Assembly: GCA_009602735.1 (NCBI GenBank)
Contig: WELA01005691.1
Coordinates: 186,001 to 250,000 of the forward strand
Direction: 5' to 3'
Length of the DNA: 64,000 nt
DNA from: Mesotaenium endlicherianum
Taxonomy: Eukaryota > Streptophyta > Zygnematophyceae > Zygnematales > Mesotaeniaceae
Under the pieces are notes generated by a model that saw nothing but the letters and a program-made list of their open reading frames with translations, searched no databases and was not told the DNA's origin. The position numbers and the translations under genes were made by a program. Positions 22,678 through 33,154 of this stretch are shown here, piece by piece (within the stretch, counting starts at the first letter, position 1; each line of letters starts with the position of its first letter).

Positions 22678-23740
22678 CCCTCTTTGCGACCAGCCCCTTG
22701 CTTGCTATTGTTAGGGCTGGCTGCCAGCCCCTTGCTTGCTCTTAGGGGGGCTAGCTGCCAGCCCCTCAGTGCTTTTGTCGGGGCTGACAACCAGCCCCTT
22801 GCTTGCTTGTGTCGGGGCTGGCTGCCAACCCCTTGCTTGCTTTTTGGGGGGCTGGCAACCAGCCCCTTGCTTGCTTGTGTTGGGGTCGGCAACCAGTCCC
22901 TCGTTTGCCTGTGTCGGGGCTGGCTGCCAGCACCTTCCTTGCTTGTATTGGGGCTGGCAACCAGCCCCTTGCTTGCTTGTGTCGGGGCTGGCAACCAGCC
23001 CCTTGTTTGCCTGTGTCGGGGCTGGCTGCCAGCCCCTTGCTTCATTGTATCGGGGCCGGCAACCAGCCCATTCATTGCTTGTATTGGGGTTGGCTACCAG
23101 CCCCTTGCTTGCTTTTGGGGGGCTGGCAACCAGCCCCTTGCTTGCTCTTAGGGGGGCTGGCAGCCAGCCCCTTGCGTGCTTTTGTCGGGGCTGGCAACCA
23201 GCCTCTTGCTTGCTTGTGTCGGGGCTGGCTGCCAGCCCCTTGTTTGCTTTTTGGGGGGCTGGCAACCAGCCCCTTGCTTTTTTGTGTTGGGGCTGGCAGC
23301 CAGCCCCTTGCTTGCCTGTGTCGGGGCTGGCTGCTAGCCCCTTGCTTCATTGTGTTGGGGCTGCCAACTAGCCCCTTCATTGCTTGTGTCGGGACTGGCT
23401 GCCAGCCCCTTGCATGCTTTTTGGGGGGCTGGCAACCAGCCCCTTGCTTGCTCTTAGGGGGGCTGGCTGCCAGCCCCTTGTGTGCTTTTGTCGGGGCTGG
23501 CAACCAGCCCCTTGCTTCCTTGTGTCGGGGCTGGCTCCCAGCCCCTTGCTTGCTTTTTGGGGTGCTAGCTGCCAGCCCCTTGCTTGCTTGTGTTGGGGCT
23601 GGTTGCCAGCCCCTCTTGTTGGTTTAGGGTTTTGGTCGGGGCTGGCTATTGTTGTGCCCCTTACTTGCTTTTGTCGAGGTTGGCTGCCAGCCCCTCGCTT
23701 GCAATGTGTGCCTGTGTTGTTCATTCTTGCTTCCTTCCTT
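22678..23740. repeat. Hairpin-forming minisatellite array, first block
   Basis: About 28 units of 34-38 bp. The core is GGGGCTGGCTGCCAGCCCC followed by TTGCTTGCTTGTGTC, TTGCTTGCTTTTTG or TTGCTTGCTCTTAGG. The core is an inverted repeat with 8-bp arms and a 2-3 base loop (CTG or CAA variants). The array is open in almost every frame on both strands (translations such as GWLPAPCLL and ASPDTSKQGAG), which follows from a repeat with few stop words. I do not call these coding. It lies within the hAT element upstream of the transposase exon. Confidence 0.9.
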
Positions 23741-24029
23741 TTCTAACTCGGCTGCTATTTTTGTGCACCCATTGCACATTTGTTGTTCTGCTCATTGTGA
23801 ATTGTCTTCCTCGTGCTTGCATGTTTGTGTCCTGTAGATTAGGGCTAGCTGTCTGTTGCATCTTTTTACAGCTTTGTCTTCTTTTTTGTCTTTTGTGAAG
23901 CAGGGCAAGACAATAAGGAGCGAGTAGACCCCCCTTGTGCCTACCCCACGTGTGCCCATTGATGCGTGAGCGACATTGACACGTGGACAGGTGCCTTAAT
24001 CCTCCTTCCTCTTTCCCGTTCTCTCTCTT

Positions 24030-24180
24030 GCCCCTTGTTTGCTGTGGTCGGGGCTTGCTGCCAGCCCCTTGCTTTCTTCTGTGGGGGCTGGCTGCCTGCC
24101 CCTTGCTTGCTTGTGTTGGGACTGGCTGCCAGCCCCTTATTTGCTGTTGGTGGGGCTGGCTGCCGCCCTTTGCATGCTGT
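24030..24180. repeat. Hairpin minisatellite, short second block
   Basis: Four units of the same core, for example GGGACTGGCTGCCAGCCCC near 24118 and GGGGCTGGCTGCCTGCCCC near 24086. Part of it recurs after the N gap at 25030. Confidence 0.8.
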
Positions 24181-24701
24181 CTGGTGCATGCTGTCTGGCT
24201 GCTGTGGTGCTGCAGCAGCTCGCCCCTTGCTTGCTTGATTGGGATTGCTGCTGCTGTTTTGACGACCCTATGCCTTTTTGTGTGTCTTGTATCAGTGAGG
24301 AAGGCGTGAAAAAGAAGCTACCAGACTCACCCCTCATTGGTGCACACACGTCTTCCGTCACGCGCATCAGGTGCCATGCCCTTCCCTATCTCCTTTCTCC
24401 CTCTTTGCCCTGTTCTTACTGGTAGTGGCGTCTGCGCGCCCCTTGCTTTTTTGAGTGGGGCTGTCTGGCATGCTGTCTGGCTGCTGCTGTGCTACAGTTG
24501 CCCCTTGCTTGTTTTGGTTGGGGCTGTCTGGCTGCAGCACCGTGCTCTTGCTGGTGTGCTGTTGTCTATCTTACATGTGTGTACATTGTCCCTTCTCTCA
24601 TGTGTGAAGCAGCCCAAGTTCAAAACGAGCGAGTCGGCAGGCCTTGCGCCAATCCACACGCAGCCAATCTCCAACAAGTGTTTCAGGTCCCCCCCCCTTC
24701 C
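24118..24701. repeat. Left copy of a ~600-bp near-identical duplication ending at the N gap
   Basis: This segment recurs at 25030-25636 with only about half a dozen base differences and one 27-bp length difference (CTGTCTGGCTGCAGCAGCCGCC region). The left copy ends exactly at the gap in a C run followed by TTCC. The right copy starts exactly at the gap edge. That geometry suggests overlapping contig ends or two alleles placed in series. Confidence 0.85.
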
Positions 24702-25029
24702 NNNNNNNNNNNNNNNNNNNNNNNNNNNNNNNNNNNNNNNNNNNNNNNNNNNNNNNNNNNNNNNNNNNNNNNNNNNNNNNNNNNNNNNNNNNNNNNNNNN
24801 NNNNNNNNNNNNNNNNNNNNNNNNNNNNNNNNNNNNNNNNNNNNNNNNNNNNNNNNNNNNNNNNNNNNNNNNNNNNNNNNNNNNNNNNNNNNNNNNNNNN
24901 NNNNNNNNNNNNNNNNNNNNNNNNNNNNNNNNNNNNNNNNNNNNNNNNNNNNNNNNNNNNNNNNNNNNNNNNNNNNNNNNNNNNNNNNNNNNNNNNNNNN
25001 NNNNNNNNNNNNNNNNNNNNNNNNNNNNN
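24702..25029. other. Assembly gap (328 N)
   Basis: A run of N. Frames translated across it have no meaning. Confidence 1.
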
Positions 25030-25636
25030 GACTGGCTGCCAGCCCCTTATTTGCTGTTGGTGGGGCTGGCTGCCGCCCTGCTGTCTGGCTGCAGCAGCCG
25101 CCCTTTGCATGCTGTCTGGTGCATGCTGTCTGGCTGCTGTGGTGCTGCAGCAGCTCGCCCCTTGCTTGCTTGATTGGGATTGCTGCTGCTGTTTTGACGA
25201 CCCTATGCCCTTTTGTGTGTCTTGTATCAGTGAGGAAGGCGTGAAAAAGAAGCTACCAGACTCACCCCTCATTGGTGCACACACGTCTTCCGACACGCGC
25301 ATCAGGTGCCATGCCCTTCCCTATCTCCTTTCTCCCTCTTTGCCCTGTTCTTACTGGTAGTGGCGTCTGCGCGCCCCTTGCTTTTTTGAGTGGGGCTGTC
25401 TGGCATCCTGTCTGGTTGCTGCTGTGCTACAGTTGCCCCTTGCTTGTTTTGGTTGGGGCTGTCTGGCTGCAGCACCGTGCTCTTGCTGGTGTGCTGTTGT
25501 CTATCTTACATGTGTGTACATTGTCCCTTCTCTTATGTGTGAAGCAGCCCAAGTTCAAAACGAGCGAGTCGGCAGGCCTTGCGCCAATCCACACGCAGCC
25601 AATCTCCAACAAGTGTTTCAGGTCCCCCCCCCTTCC
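25030..25636. repeat. Right copy of the gap-flanking duplication
   Basis: Matches 24118-24701, then continues into TTCCCCTGCGTCTCC and the third minisatellite block. Contains the word GTTCAAAACGAGCGAGTCGG, also present on the left. Confidence 0.85.
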
Positions 25637-25659
25637 CCTGCGTCTCCCTCCCTTGCGTA

Positions 25660-26690
25660 TTTTTCTCTTGCTTTGGTCGGGGCAGTCTGTCTTTTGTGCT
25701 GCAGCCGCCCCTTGCATGCTCTGGTCAGGGCGGGCTGGCTGCTGCTTTGCTGCAGCAGCCCCTTGCATGCTCTTGTCAGGGCGAGCTGCTAGCCCCTTGC
25801 TTGGTTTTGTGGGGCTGGCTGTTAGCCCCGAGCTTGCTGTTGAGTCTTGTCGGGGCTGGTTGTCAGCCCCTTGCTTGCTTTTGTCAGGGCTGGCTGCCAG
25901 TCCCTTGCCTGTTGTCTTAGGGTTACAGTCAGGGCGGGCTGGTTTGCCTTTGCTTGCTGTTTAGGATTTTAGTGGGGGCGGGCTGCCAGCACCTTGCTTA
26001 GTTTTGTCGGGGCTGGCTGTTAGCCCCGGACTTGCTTTTGAGTTTTGTCGAGGCTGGTTGTCAGCCCCTTGCTTGCTCTCTTAGGGTTTTAGTCGGGGCG
26101 GGCTGGGTTGCTATTTTAGGGTTTAGTCGAGGCGGGCTTGCTTGCTGTTTTAGGGTCTTAGTTGAGGTTGGGTGTTGTCGTGCTTGCTCGTGTCGGGGCT
26201 GGCGGCCAACCTCATGCGTGGTCTTGTCGGGGCTGGCTGCCAGCCCCGTGCTTGCTCTTGTTGGGGCTGGCTGCCAGCCCCTTGCTTGCTGCTGTTGGGG
26301 CTGGAGGCTTGCGCGTGCTTGCTGTTTAGGGTTTAGTCGGGGCGGGCTTGCTTGCTGTTTTAGGGTCTTAGTTGAGGCTGGGTGTTGTCGTGCTTGCTCG
26401 TGTGGGGGCTGGCAGCCAACCCCGTGCGTGATCTTCTCGGGGTTGGCTGCCAACCCCTTGCTTGCTGCTGTTGGGGCTGGCGGCCAGCCCGTGATTGTTA
26501 TTTTAGGGTTTAGTTAGGGCGGGCTTGCTTGCTGTTTTAGGGTCTTAGTTGGGGCTGGCTGTTGTCCTGCTTGCTTGTGTCGGGGTTGGCGGCCAACCTC
26601 ATGCGTGCTCTTGTCGGGGCTGGCTGCCAGCCCCTTGCTTGCTGCTGTTGGGGCTGGCGGCCAGCCCGTGCTTTTGTTGGGATTGCCTGC
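25660..26690. repeat. Hairpin minisatellite, third block with interspersed TTTAGGG motifs
   Basis: About 20 longer, less regular units. The core GGGGCTGGCTGCCAGCCCC alternates with the paired variant GGGGTTGGCTGCCAACCCC near 26438. Between cores lie TTTTAGGGTTTAGTCG and TTTTAGGGTCTTAGTTGAGG words, at about 26090, 26120, 26150, 26330, 26360, 26503 and 26535. It ends about 100 bp before the 3' splice-like site of the transposase exon. Confidence 0.85.
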
Positions 26691-26805
26691 TCTCTTGTTT
26701 GCCTATTGTTGTGTTTTTGCTTGTTTATATGGCATTTGAATGGCATCTTGTTATGTCTCTTACAAGTTGTTCCTGTACTTCATTATTGCAGGTTTCACGC
26801 GCATC

Positions 26806-29181
26806 ATGTCTCAACCATGCACTTCGTCTGGAGCAACGCTTGGTGGAATGAGGGCGTCCACTGCAGCTTTAACCGCTCGTCTTCCCCCTAGGGCAGTTGC
26901 TGCAAGGTCTAGTCCAGAGTGGGGCCATGTGACCATCGTTGTGGAAGCCAACTCCAAGAATTCATATCCGAAGGTGAAGTGCAACTACTGCCCCAAGGAG
27001 TTTACCGGAGGAGTCACGCGGATTCGTGGCCATTTCACAGGAGGCTGTGAGGATGTTAGTCAGTGTGAGGATGTTCCCGATGAAGTTCTGGATCTCATGA
27101 TTAGCCGTAGCAACGGTATGGCTAATTCTTTATTAAGAACGCGACGTAGGAAGAGTGTCATACAAGCTGCACGAAAGCGCGTGCATGAATGGGGTTGTGC
27201 AAGTGCTGGAGAGTCCCCCTCCTTAGGCAGGGAGTCAGGGCAAACCTATATAAGTGACATGTTGCAGAAGATGAATGCTGATGCTGTTCATGAGACTGTC
27301 GCCCGTTTCTTCTATGGCACTGGTTGCTCATTCAATGTTGCTCGCAGTGACTTCTTTAGGGACATGTTGGTTGCTGTCAGTAAGTACACCTTAGAAACGG
27401 GTCTAGTGTATGTCCCGATGAAGGATAAGCCTCTCGGAAGTACCCTACTAGATAAAGAGGTGTCGAAGATAGAGGCTTGGGAGAAGAAACAAAAAAAGGG
27501 ACTACCACAGATGGGTTGTAGCATTGTAGCAGATGGGTGGACCGATCCATGTGGGCACCCTCTTCTTAACGTGCTTATGGTTGTGGGAGGCACTGAAATG
27601 TTCATGGATGCTATCAACACTGAGGGTGAAAGGAAAACGGGTGAGTACATTGGTAGCCACCTGCTTGCGGCCGTGGAGAAAATAGGGGCCGATCATGTCG
27701 TACAACTTTGCACAGACTCTGCAGCTAACATTGTAGCTGGTTGTAATGTGGTTCGTGAGAAGCACCCGCATATACATTGGACGCCTTGTGCTGCTCACAT
27801 TTTGGACCTGCTGTTGAAAGACATAGGAAAAGTAAAAGAGCTAGAGGGCATAATCGATAGCTTCAAGCACTTGGTCCAGTTTGTTGCAAACCACCACATG
27901 CCTCACGCTCTTTACCGTGAGCATGGGGCAAGGCTTGAGAATAAACTAGAGTTGTTGAAGCCAGGACCCACGAGGTTTGCTAGTAACTTCCTTTGCTTGC
28001 AACGACTCATTGTTGTGAGGGATACCTTACAAGCTATGGTGTCTGACAGAAGATGGCTCGAGTGGGCGGCAAAGAACGGTTGTGTAGGTGAGGCTACGGA
28101 GATTAGAGACCTAGTTCGCGACGATGAACTTTGGGAGCGAGTGAAGGTATGGGTAGCCGTGTGTGAGCCGATTGTAGTTCTCCTTCGACTAGTCGACTCT
28201 CCACAACCTTCTCTTGGGAAGATTTGGGCTCGCATGAGTGCCATTAAAGAGCATGTGCATGAGATTGTAGGACTCAAACCAGCACAAATAACCCAAGTTA
28301 AGAAGGACGTGAAGGCTCGCTGGGAGCAGCTTCACAGCCCCCTGCATTCTGCAGGTAAAACTCTATTTTGATGTTGCTCACTTTTTTGCTTGGCGGCTGG
28401 CGTTCTCTTGCATGCTTGTTATCGTGTGCTGGTCATTGTTTTGTTTTTGTGCTTGCTATTGTTATTGCCCTCTCTTTTGTGAAGTGCATTGTGTTGTCAT
28501 ATACTAAGTTTACTTCTTGACTTTGTTCAACTACAGGCTACTATTTGGACCCCGAGTTCCAAGACCATGAGTCTTGGGCAATTAAGAAGTGTCTCCTAAC
28601 CGATTGGTCCGACGTGCGGAATACCCTTGTTGGAGGAAGTGTGCTTGACCGAGCATTGGTGGATCAAGAGTTGGCGCTCTACCGGCAGAGCGGTGACATT
28701 TTTGGCGATGATGTTTGCAAGGCTAATAAGACCATGATGCCTGCTCACAAGTGGTGGGAAACATATGGAAGTCATTGTCCTTCAGCTTCTTGCTATGAAA
28801 ATATTGTCGCAACCCGGTTCATCAGCTGCATGTGAGAGAAATTGGTCTGAGTACGTGTTTGTTTATCGGTCTCTTCGCAATAGGCTGCTCCCTACTAGAG
28901 CAAAGAAGTTAGTGTACGTGCATTCTATGTTGAGACTTCAGGAGAAGAGTTTGGACTTCTTTGGACCAAGTGTCGGCGCGACTCCATGGGTTGAAGAAGC
29001 GGAGTTCTTGGAGACATCTGAAGAGGAGGATCTCAATCTTGCCGTGCATGCCTCGTTGAGTGAGGGGATGGAGGTGGAGGAAGAGGAGGTGGAGGAGCGA
29101 CCTAGTGTTTCCGCTCCACTAAGAAGAAGGCCAAGAGCGATGGTTACTAGATGTGTTAGTCAGTTAACTTGTATGTACTAA
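26806..29181 (+). CDS. hAT transposase (BED finger, DUF659, dimerisation region), two exons
   Basis: The gene catalyses excision and insertion of the hAT element in the nucleus. I start at the ATG at 26806 (MSQPCTSSG), 15 bp after a 3' splice-like TTATTGCAG/G; the open frame continues upstream to 26740 without better support. A BED zinc finger lies at residues 59-81 (C59, C62, H76, C81). Residues 236-247 read MGCSIVADGWTD and about 302-309 CTDSAANI, the DUF659 core with its acidic residues. CAAHILDLLLKDIGK and GPTRFASNFLCLQRL follow. Exon 1 ends at 28354 and exon 2 starts at 28537, giving the family motif LHSAGYYLDPEF across the join. The C-terminal block SSAACERNWSEY and RSLRNRLLPTRA (28810-28915) is the hAT dimerisation region. 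It is read in a frame one base off from the exon 2 start, so there is a single net frame change near 28780. Total length is about 730 residues, with an acidic tail. Confidence 0.85.
28355..28536 (+). other. Intron of the hAT transposase gene
   Basis: 182 bp, GCAG/GTAAAA to CAACTACAG/GC, T-rich before the acceptor. Removal joins G from exon 1 with GC from exon 2 (Gly) and restores the conserved family motif, which supports the call. Read without splicing, the frame stops six codons in. Confidence 0.85.
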
Positions 29182-30244
29182 AGGTAGCATGTACATATTA
29201 AAGAAAAAAAGGAGGTTGAGAAAATGAATATATTTGAAATCAATTTTTTGTGCCCTATGTCTTCATGGAATGTGGTACTTTGTGAATAACTTACATGATA
29301 TGGATTACCTCTAACTTCTTATGCATGCTTGCAAAGAGTATGAATCATGTTTAAACTTCTACATTAAAGCTCATTTTACTCGTTTAAGAAGTAATGATAC
29401 TCCTAAGTGTTCTTATTGAATCAATTAGCTAGTTAAAATGTACAACAGAGAATGCTCTGCTAAGTGGCCCTCCCAGTGTTAGTGAGAAAAAGAGAGTACG
29501 AAAATAATCCTTAATCTATCTTCAATCACTCTTGAATGTGGCATTTATAAGAACTTCTTAGTTGTTAGACATGCTTGCTAGGATGTTGAATTATATTTAT
29601 ACCTCTTCATTGAAGCTTGTTGTACTCGACTAAGAAGTAATGATACTGCTCAATGTTCTAAGTCAACAAATAAATAAATTAGGAAGTACAAAAAAGAACT
29701 TTGCTAAGCGGCCCTCCCAGCTTTGACATGATTGAATGTCGTATAGATGGTACATAAACAAAGCGGTTACAAGACATATCATATAAGAACAAGAATGCGG
29801 GTTGTCGTAAGCTACTTATAGTCAATAGTTGGTAAATCGACGCTTCCGCCAACTGGTGGCGGGGGTTCCAGCCCGACGGCTGGCGCCCGAGGCCATCCAT
29901 TTTGTGGAAATCCGTGATTTCCTATTCGCGAAGCGTTTTCGCCCTAATAAATACGTAATTACCGATCGCGGAGTAATAAGAAACGTGCATGGCTGGTTGG
30001 GTAGTGTCTTATCCCTGCACCCGGCGGTGGGTGTTCAAATCCGCTTGCTTACATCCCTAAATAGAAGAAGTTCAAAGTAGTTTTCGAAATTGTCGCCGCA
30101 ATCCGGGCAGAGAGCAGATCCGAAATTGCCCGAAAAAAGTTACCGGTCATTTTGAACGAAATAAACAATCTGACATGACGTGCTTTTTGTACACGTGCGA
30201 CCGACATGAAATGTCAACGTCGTCGCTACTGCACATCGACGCCG
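29182..30244. other. hAT 3' internal region with a twofold repeat
   Basis: No gene. Two diverged copies of about 180 bp lie at roughly 29300-29480 and 29545-29725, about 244 bp apart. They share ATGCTTGC, AAGAAGTAATGATACT and GCTAAG(T/C)GGCCCTCCCAG. The rest is AT-rich to 29820 and then mixed, with no motif. Confidence 0.55.
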
Positions 30245-30359
30245 TTGTGACGTTGGCGTACTAAGCGTATTAAGCGAACTAGTCCATTTTTTTGAACACC
30301 GATCTAAGCGAACTAGCGTATCAGTCGAACTAAGCGTACAAGCGTACGGCGTAACCCTG
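30245..30359 (-). repeat. hAT right terminal inverted repeat and subterminal repeats
   Basis: Ends GCGTACGGCGTAACCCTG. Inside are repeated AAGCG(T/A)AC words: GCGTACTAAGCGTATTAAGC near 30257, CTAAGCGAACTAGCG near 30304, and ACTAAGCGTACAAGCGTACG near 30329. These are inverted relative to the left end, as expected for a hAT element. Confidence 0.8.
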
Positions 30360-30367
30360 GTTTGTTA
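30360..30367. repeat. 8-bp target-site duplication, right of hAT
   Basis: GTTTGTTA directly after the right end ...GCGTAACCCTG, identical to 21897-21904. Confidence 0.9.
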
Positions 30368-31329
30368 TTAGGACCAGCTTTCACAAAAATTGACATGGCT
30401 TGTTTGTCTGTGCTTCGAATAGAACAAACTAGGACTTCACGGTTTCATCAAGATGCGTTTGTTGCCGTTGAGTTTGCTCAATTTGGATAATTATTGACAT
30501 AGTTATGCCTTCTGACATCTCGGGGTCACATAGCGGACAAATTCCATGGTTTTACACCTATGGCACAAGTACCAGGGAAGTCCCAGCTTCTCTGATCACT
30601 AAACACATTTCATTGCCTTTGTTGATCTCTTCGCAATTATTGCACACTATAGTAAGTGAGTCAAGGGGTATAGATGAGTACACGGAGTTCAATTGAAGGG
30701 CATAGATTGCTCCCTGATTATACACGCTTCCACAACAAGAGTGAGAATCTTCAAGCGTCGGGAGCAGCATGGCTTCTTAGCTCTTGTGTGGCCTTGGGAA
30801 CTCCTTCTCCTTCGCGCTCCTTCTCCTCTCCTTTCGCTTCTTTTCCCTTCTGCTTCTTGGCAAAATGTGAGGGCAAGAATAAGGCAAGTACGTGCAAGGC
30901 TCGTGCCATTCTCAGGCACCACACATGCCATCTTCTCTTCAGAACTCAAATACTTAGCCACAGCGCTTGACTTGCGTGTTGTCATTGCTTCGTTCCTCAC
31001 ACCAATCTGACTTAGTAACTGTCACTCACCATGCATGCACGCCTCGTGACTGTCGCGTGCGAGTGCTTGGCTTTTCAGTCAGCACTCATGCCTGCATGGC
31101 GTGCAAGCTTGCAACACTCAAAGTGGACGCCCACTCACACAGTTCTAATCGCTTGGCATTGCCAGGTTGGCTGTGCAAACAGTCTTGCCCTATTGGTATT
31201 TGCTGACATAGACCATTTGCTGGTCCCAACGTAATAAGCTTTCCAGTTGACTTGTCTGTCAATCCTCACCCATTGTTGAGTGTCAATTTGACCTGCCGGA
31301 GCCACTCTTTCATGTGGCTTGGACTTTGA
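30368..31329. other. No recognisable feature
   Basis: Right flank of the hAT insertion. Open frames at 30674-31206 on both strands overlap each other and lack motifs. There is a C/T-rich patch at 30780-30870. Confidence 0.5.
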
Positions 31330-31964
31330 CTTTTATGCTGATTGTTTAAAGTCAATCTACTGCTTGATGTTGCTGGGCACAAGTGGACTCCTTCCAAACA
31401 ATATCTCGTATGGGGAGTAATTCGTCAATGCAGCTTGCTTGCTGAACCTGTAACCCGTTACCCGCCATGGCAGGGGCAGATCCTAACTTCGCTCGACGTG
31501 TTCTAAGCACTAATTTTGTAAAGCTGACTTTGGATTTTCCCCATTTGCTTTGCTACATTATCTTCATGTGGATGGTCCTTAGACGTAGTGCGGTGATCAA
31601 CGAAGCATTTATCGAAGAATTCTTGAAGTGACTTTTGGAACTCAGACCCTGGGTTCTTTAGCACATTTGCTGGAGCTCCTAAACGCACAATTACATTGTT
31701 GAGGAGCGCTTCCGCTGTCTCCAATCTCTCCTTTGCAAATGGGGGAACAACCTTTGTCCACTTAAAGAAGTACTCAATCATGACCATGATACATTTATTA
31801 CCTCGTTTGGACGACGGTAGCTCACTTGCGAGAGCGCAGCTCCTGTGATAGCCTAAACCCATGATTGGCAGAGGTTGCAAGTGTGGGTGTTGTTGTGTGT
31901 TACCAGCCTTGACGCGGTCACAGCTTTTGCAGGCCTTGACCACGTCCTCACACTGTTGCTTCAT
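31330..31964 (-). pseudogene. Ty3 family III integrase fragment
   Basis: In order on the minus strand: zinc-binding end ACKSCDRVKAGNTQQHPHLQ (the C-x2-C half), core VMIEYFFKWTKVVPP with the first strand and acidic region, then LGAPANVLKNPGSEFQKSL around the second acidic position. The C-terminal block NYSPYEILFGRSPLVPSN lies near 31370-31440. Integrase would insert the DNA copy into the chromosome. The piece is broken. Confidence 0.7.
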
Positions 31965-32127
31965 GCCCCTTCACTAGAAAGACAGCTCCGAAAGACAGTA
32001 AGTCTTTTTTGACACTGTAGTGTCTGGTGCCTTTGTGCATTTCTTGCAAAAGAGCTCACCTCTTGGTAAGTTCTAGCACTAACTTTTTTTGCATTGTTTC
32101 TTCAATCTTGGAAAAGTTTTTGCGTTT

Positions 32128-32527
32128 TCAACAAAGCATTTTGGCACGATGGCTTACCTGGTCCCTCTCCTTAGGAGCTAATCCCTCTAGGTAAACTCCC
32201 GCTGTCAGCCAGTACATAGCGGCTTGATCTTTCCAGATCTCTGAATTGAATAGGAGTAGAGGCTCAGCTTCATCTGAAACTACTATGCCAGCCATTTTGG
32301 CAAGGCAGGCTGCCACCTCCACTGGGCTGCACGTGTGTTTGTCTTCACGAACTCCTGTTCCGTTGTTAGAGGTTGAACCAACATTTCTGCTAAGTCTGAA
32401 AGGAGGAAGGGTGCGGGAAGTGCGCCCATACACACTCACGTACACTGACCCGCAAGTGGAAGCATGCACGAGGACCTTTTTTCTAGTTGCATACACAAGG
32501 TAGAGTGGCGTGGTGGTATACCACCCT
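32128..32527 (-). pseudogene. Probable gag N-terminal part, Ty3 family III
   Basis: This directly follows the LTR-like segment and a TGGTATACCACC primer-site-like word. The open frame carries SPVEVAACLAKMAGIVVSD, EAEPLLLFNSEIWKDQAAM and LAPKERDQVSHRAKML. No zinc knuckle remains. Placement right after an LTR is the main reason for the gag reading. Part of it (97 bp) is repeated at 33592-33688. Confidence 0.4.
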
Positions 32528-33100
32528 TGCAAGAGTTAGAGGGCTACATGAGAGGAGTAGAAAAAAACTCACTTTATTAGGAAAAGTCGTGTACAAGATA
32601 AGAAGGTTCGACAAGACTCACTAGGCTAGACTACACTCCCTCTTCTATACTTCGACTCTAAGTGTCCTCTCTAGCAAAGTACCTCCATAACCTTCTACTA
32701 TGGCTCCTTCCATTTAGGTGACCTTACCTAGTTGGACAAGCAAGCACACTCACACGCACATAACTACACTCTAGATTATTCTAATACACAATCCACTAAC
32801 TCTCACGGAGTTTCTAGAAATTCCACAATCACTTTGGCACTCTTCGTAATTGCACGTAGTTTCTAGAACCCTCATGATTCAATATCCAACTTTCTGGAGT
32901 CCAATCGAAATGTTCGTCACTGGACCAGTACTTGTCACTAAATTGAATCCGTGACACTAAAAGCTCACTAAAAACTCTCAAAACTCATAACTTTCTCAAT
33001 AGTTGTCCAAATGATTTGAAACAAAGGCCAAAGCTCTAAAATCACACTCTATGCATTAAATATGCTAAAAGAATACAAACTATACTTTCATAACCTTACA
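32528..33100 (-). repeat. LTR-like segment, Ty3 family III
   Basis: In minus orientation it begins TGTAAGGTTATGAAAG and ends CTCTAACTCTTGCA, about 573 bp with TG...CA ends. A CTAATAAAGTG polyadenylation-like signal lies near the end. TGGTATACCACC follows four bases after. Its start resembles the family II LTR start TGTAAGG but the body differs. Confidence 0.5.
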
Positions 33101-33154
33101 AAGTCCTTTTGCGTCGTTGGTGAGTATGCCCGCCCGGTGCACTATCGTCATCTG

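Larger units (their letters stand above)
21905..30359 (+). mobile_element. hAT-superfamily DNA transposon, structurally complete (8.45 kb)
   Basis: The ends are inverted repeats: left CAGGGTTATGCTGTACGCCG, right in reverse complement CAGGGTTACGCCGTACGCTT. The element is flanked by identical 8-bp copies of GTTTGTTA at 21897-21904 and 30360-30367, the hallmark of hAT insertion. Both ends carry clusters of TAAGCGTAC / GTACGCTTA words (subterminal repeats). Inside are a long 5' region with a hairpin minisatellite and an N gap, one transposase gene with BED finger, DUF659 and dimerisation region, and a 0.9-kb 3' region with a twofold repeat. The transposase has one net reading-frame change near 28780, so this copy may not be active unless that is a sequence error. 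Most of the size is the repeat array. Confidence 0.9.

Noticed and set aside
22678-23740. CRISPR-like array
   Set aside because: Repeats and spacers are both degenerate and continuous, spacers are not unique, there are no cas genes, and the context is a eukaryotic transposon.
22605-23750. Long open frames on both strands across the minisatellite (up to 274 codons)
   Set aside because: The repeat lacks stop words in most frames, so all frames look open. The translations are periodic copies of the same 12-residue text with no start, domain or codon signal.
24337-25360. Open frames running through the N gap
   Set aside because: They are artefacts of translating N as any residue.
30505-31206. 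Overlapping frames as host genes
   Set aside because: Frames on both strands overlap, are short and have no domain or splice pattern.
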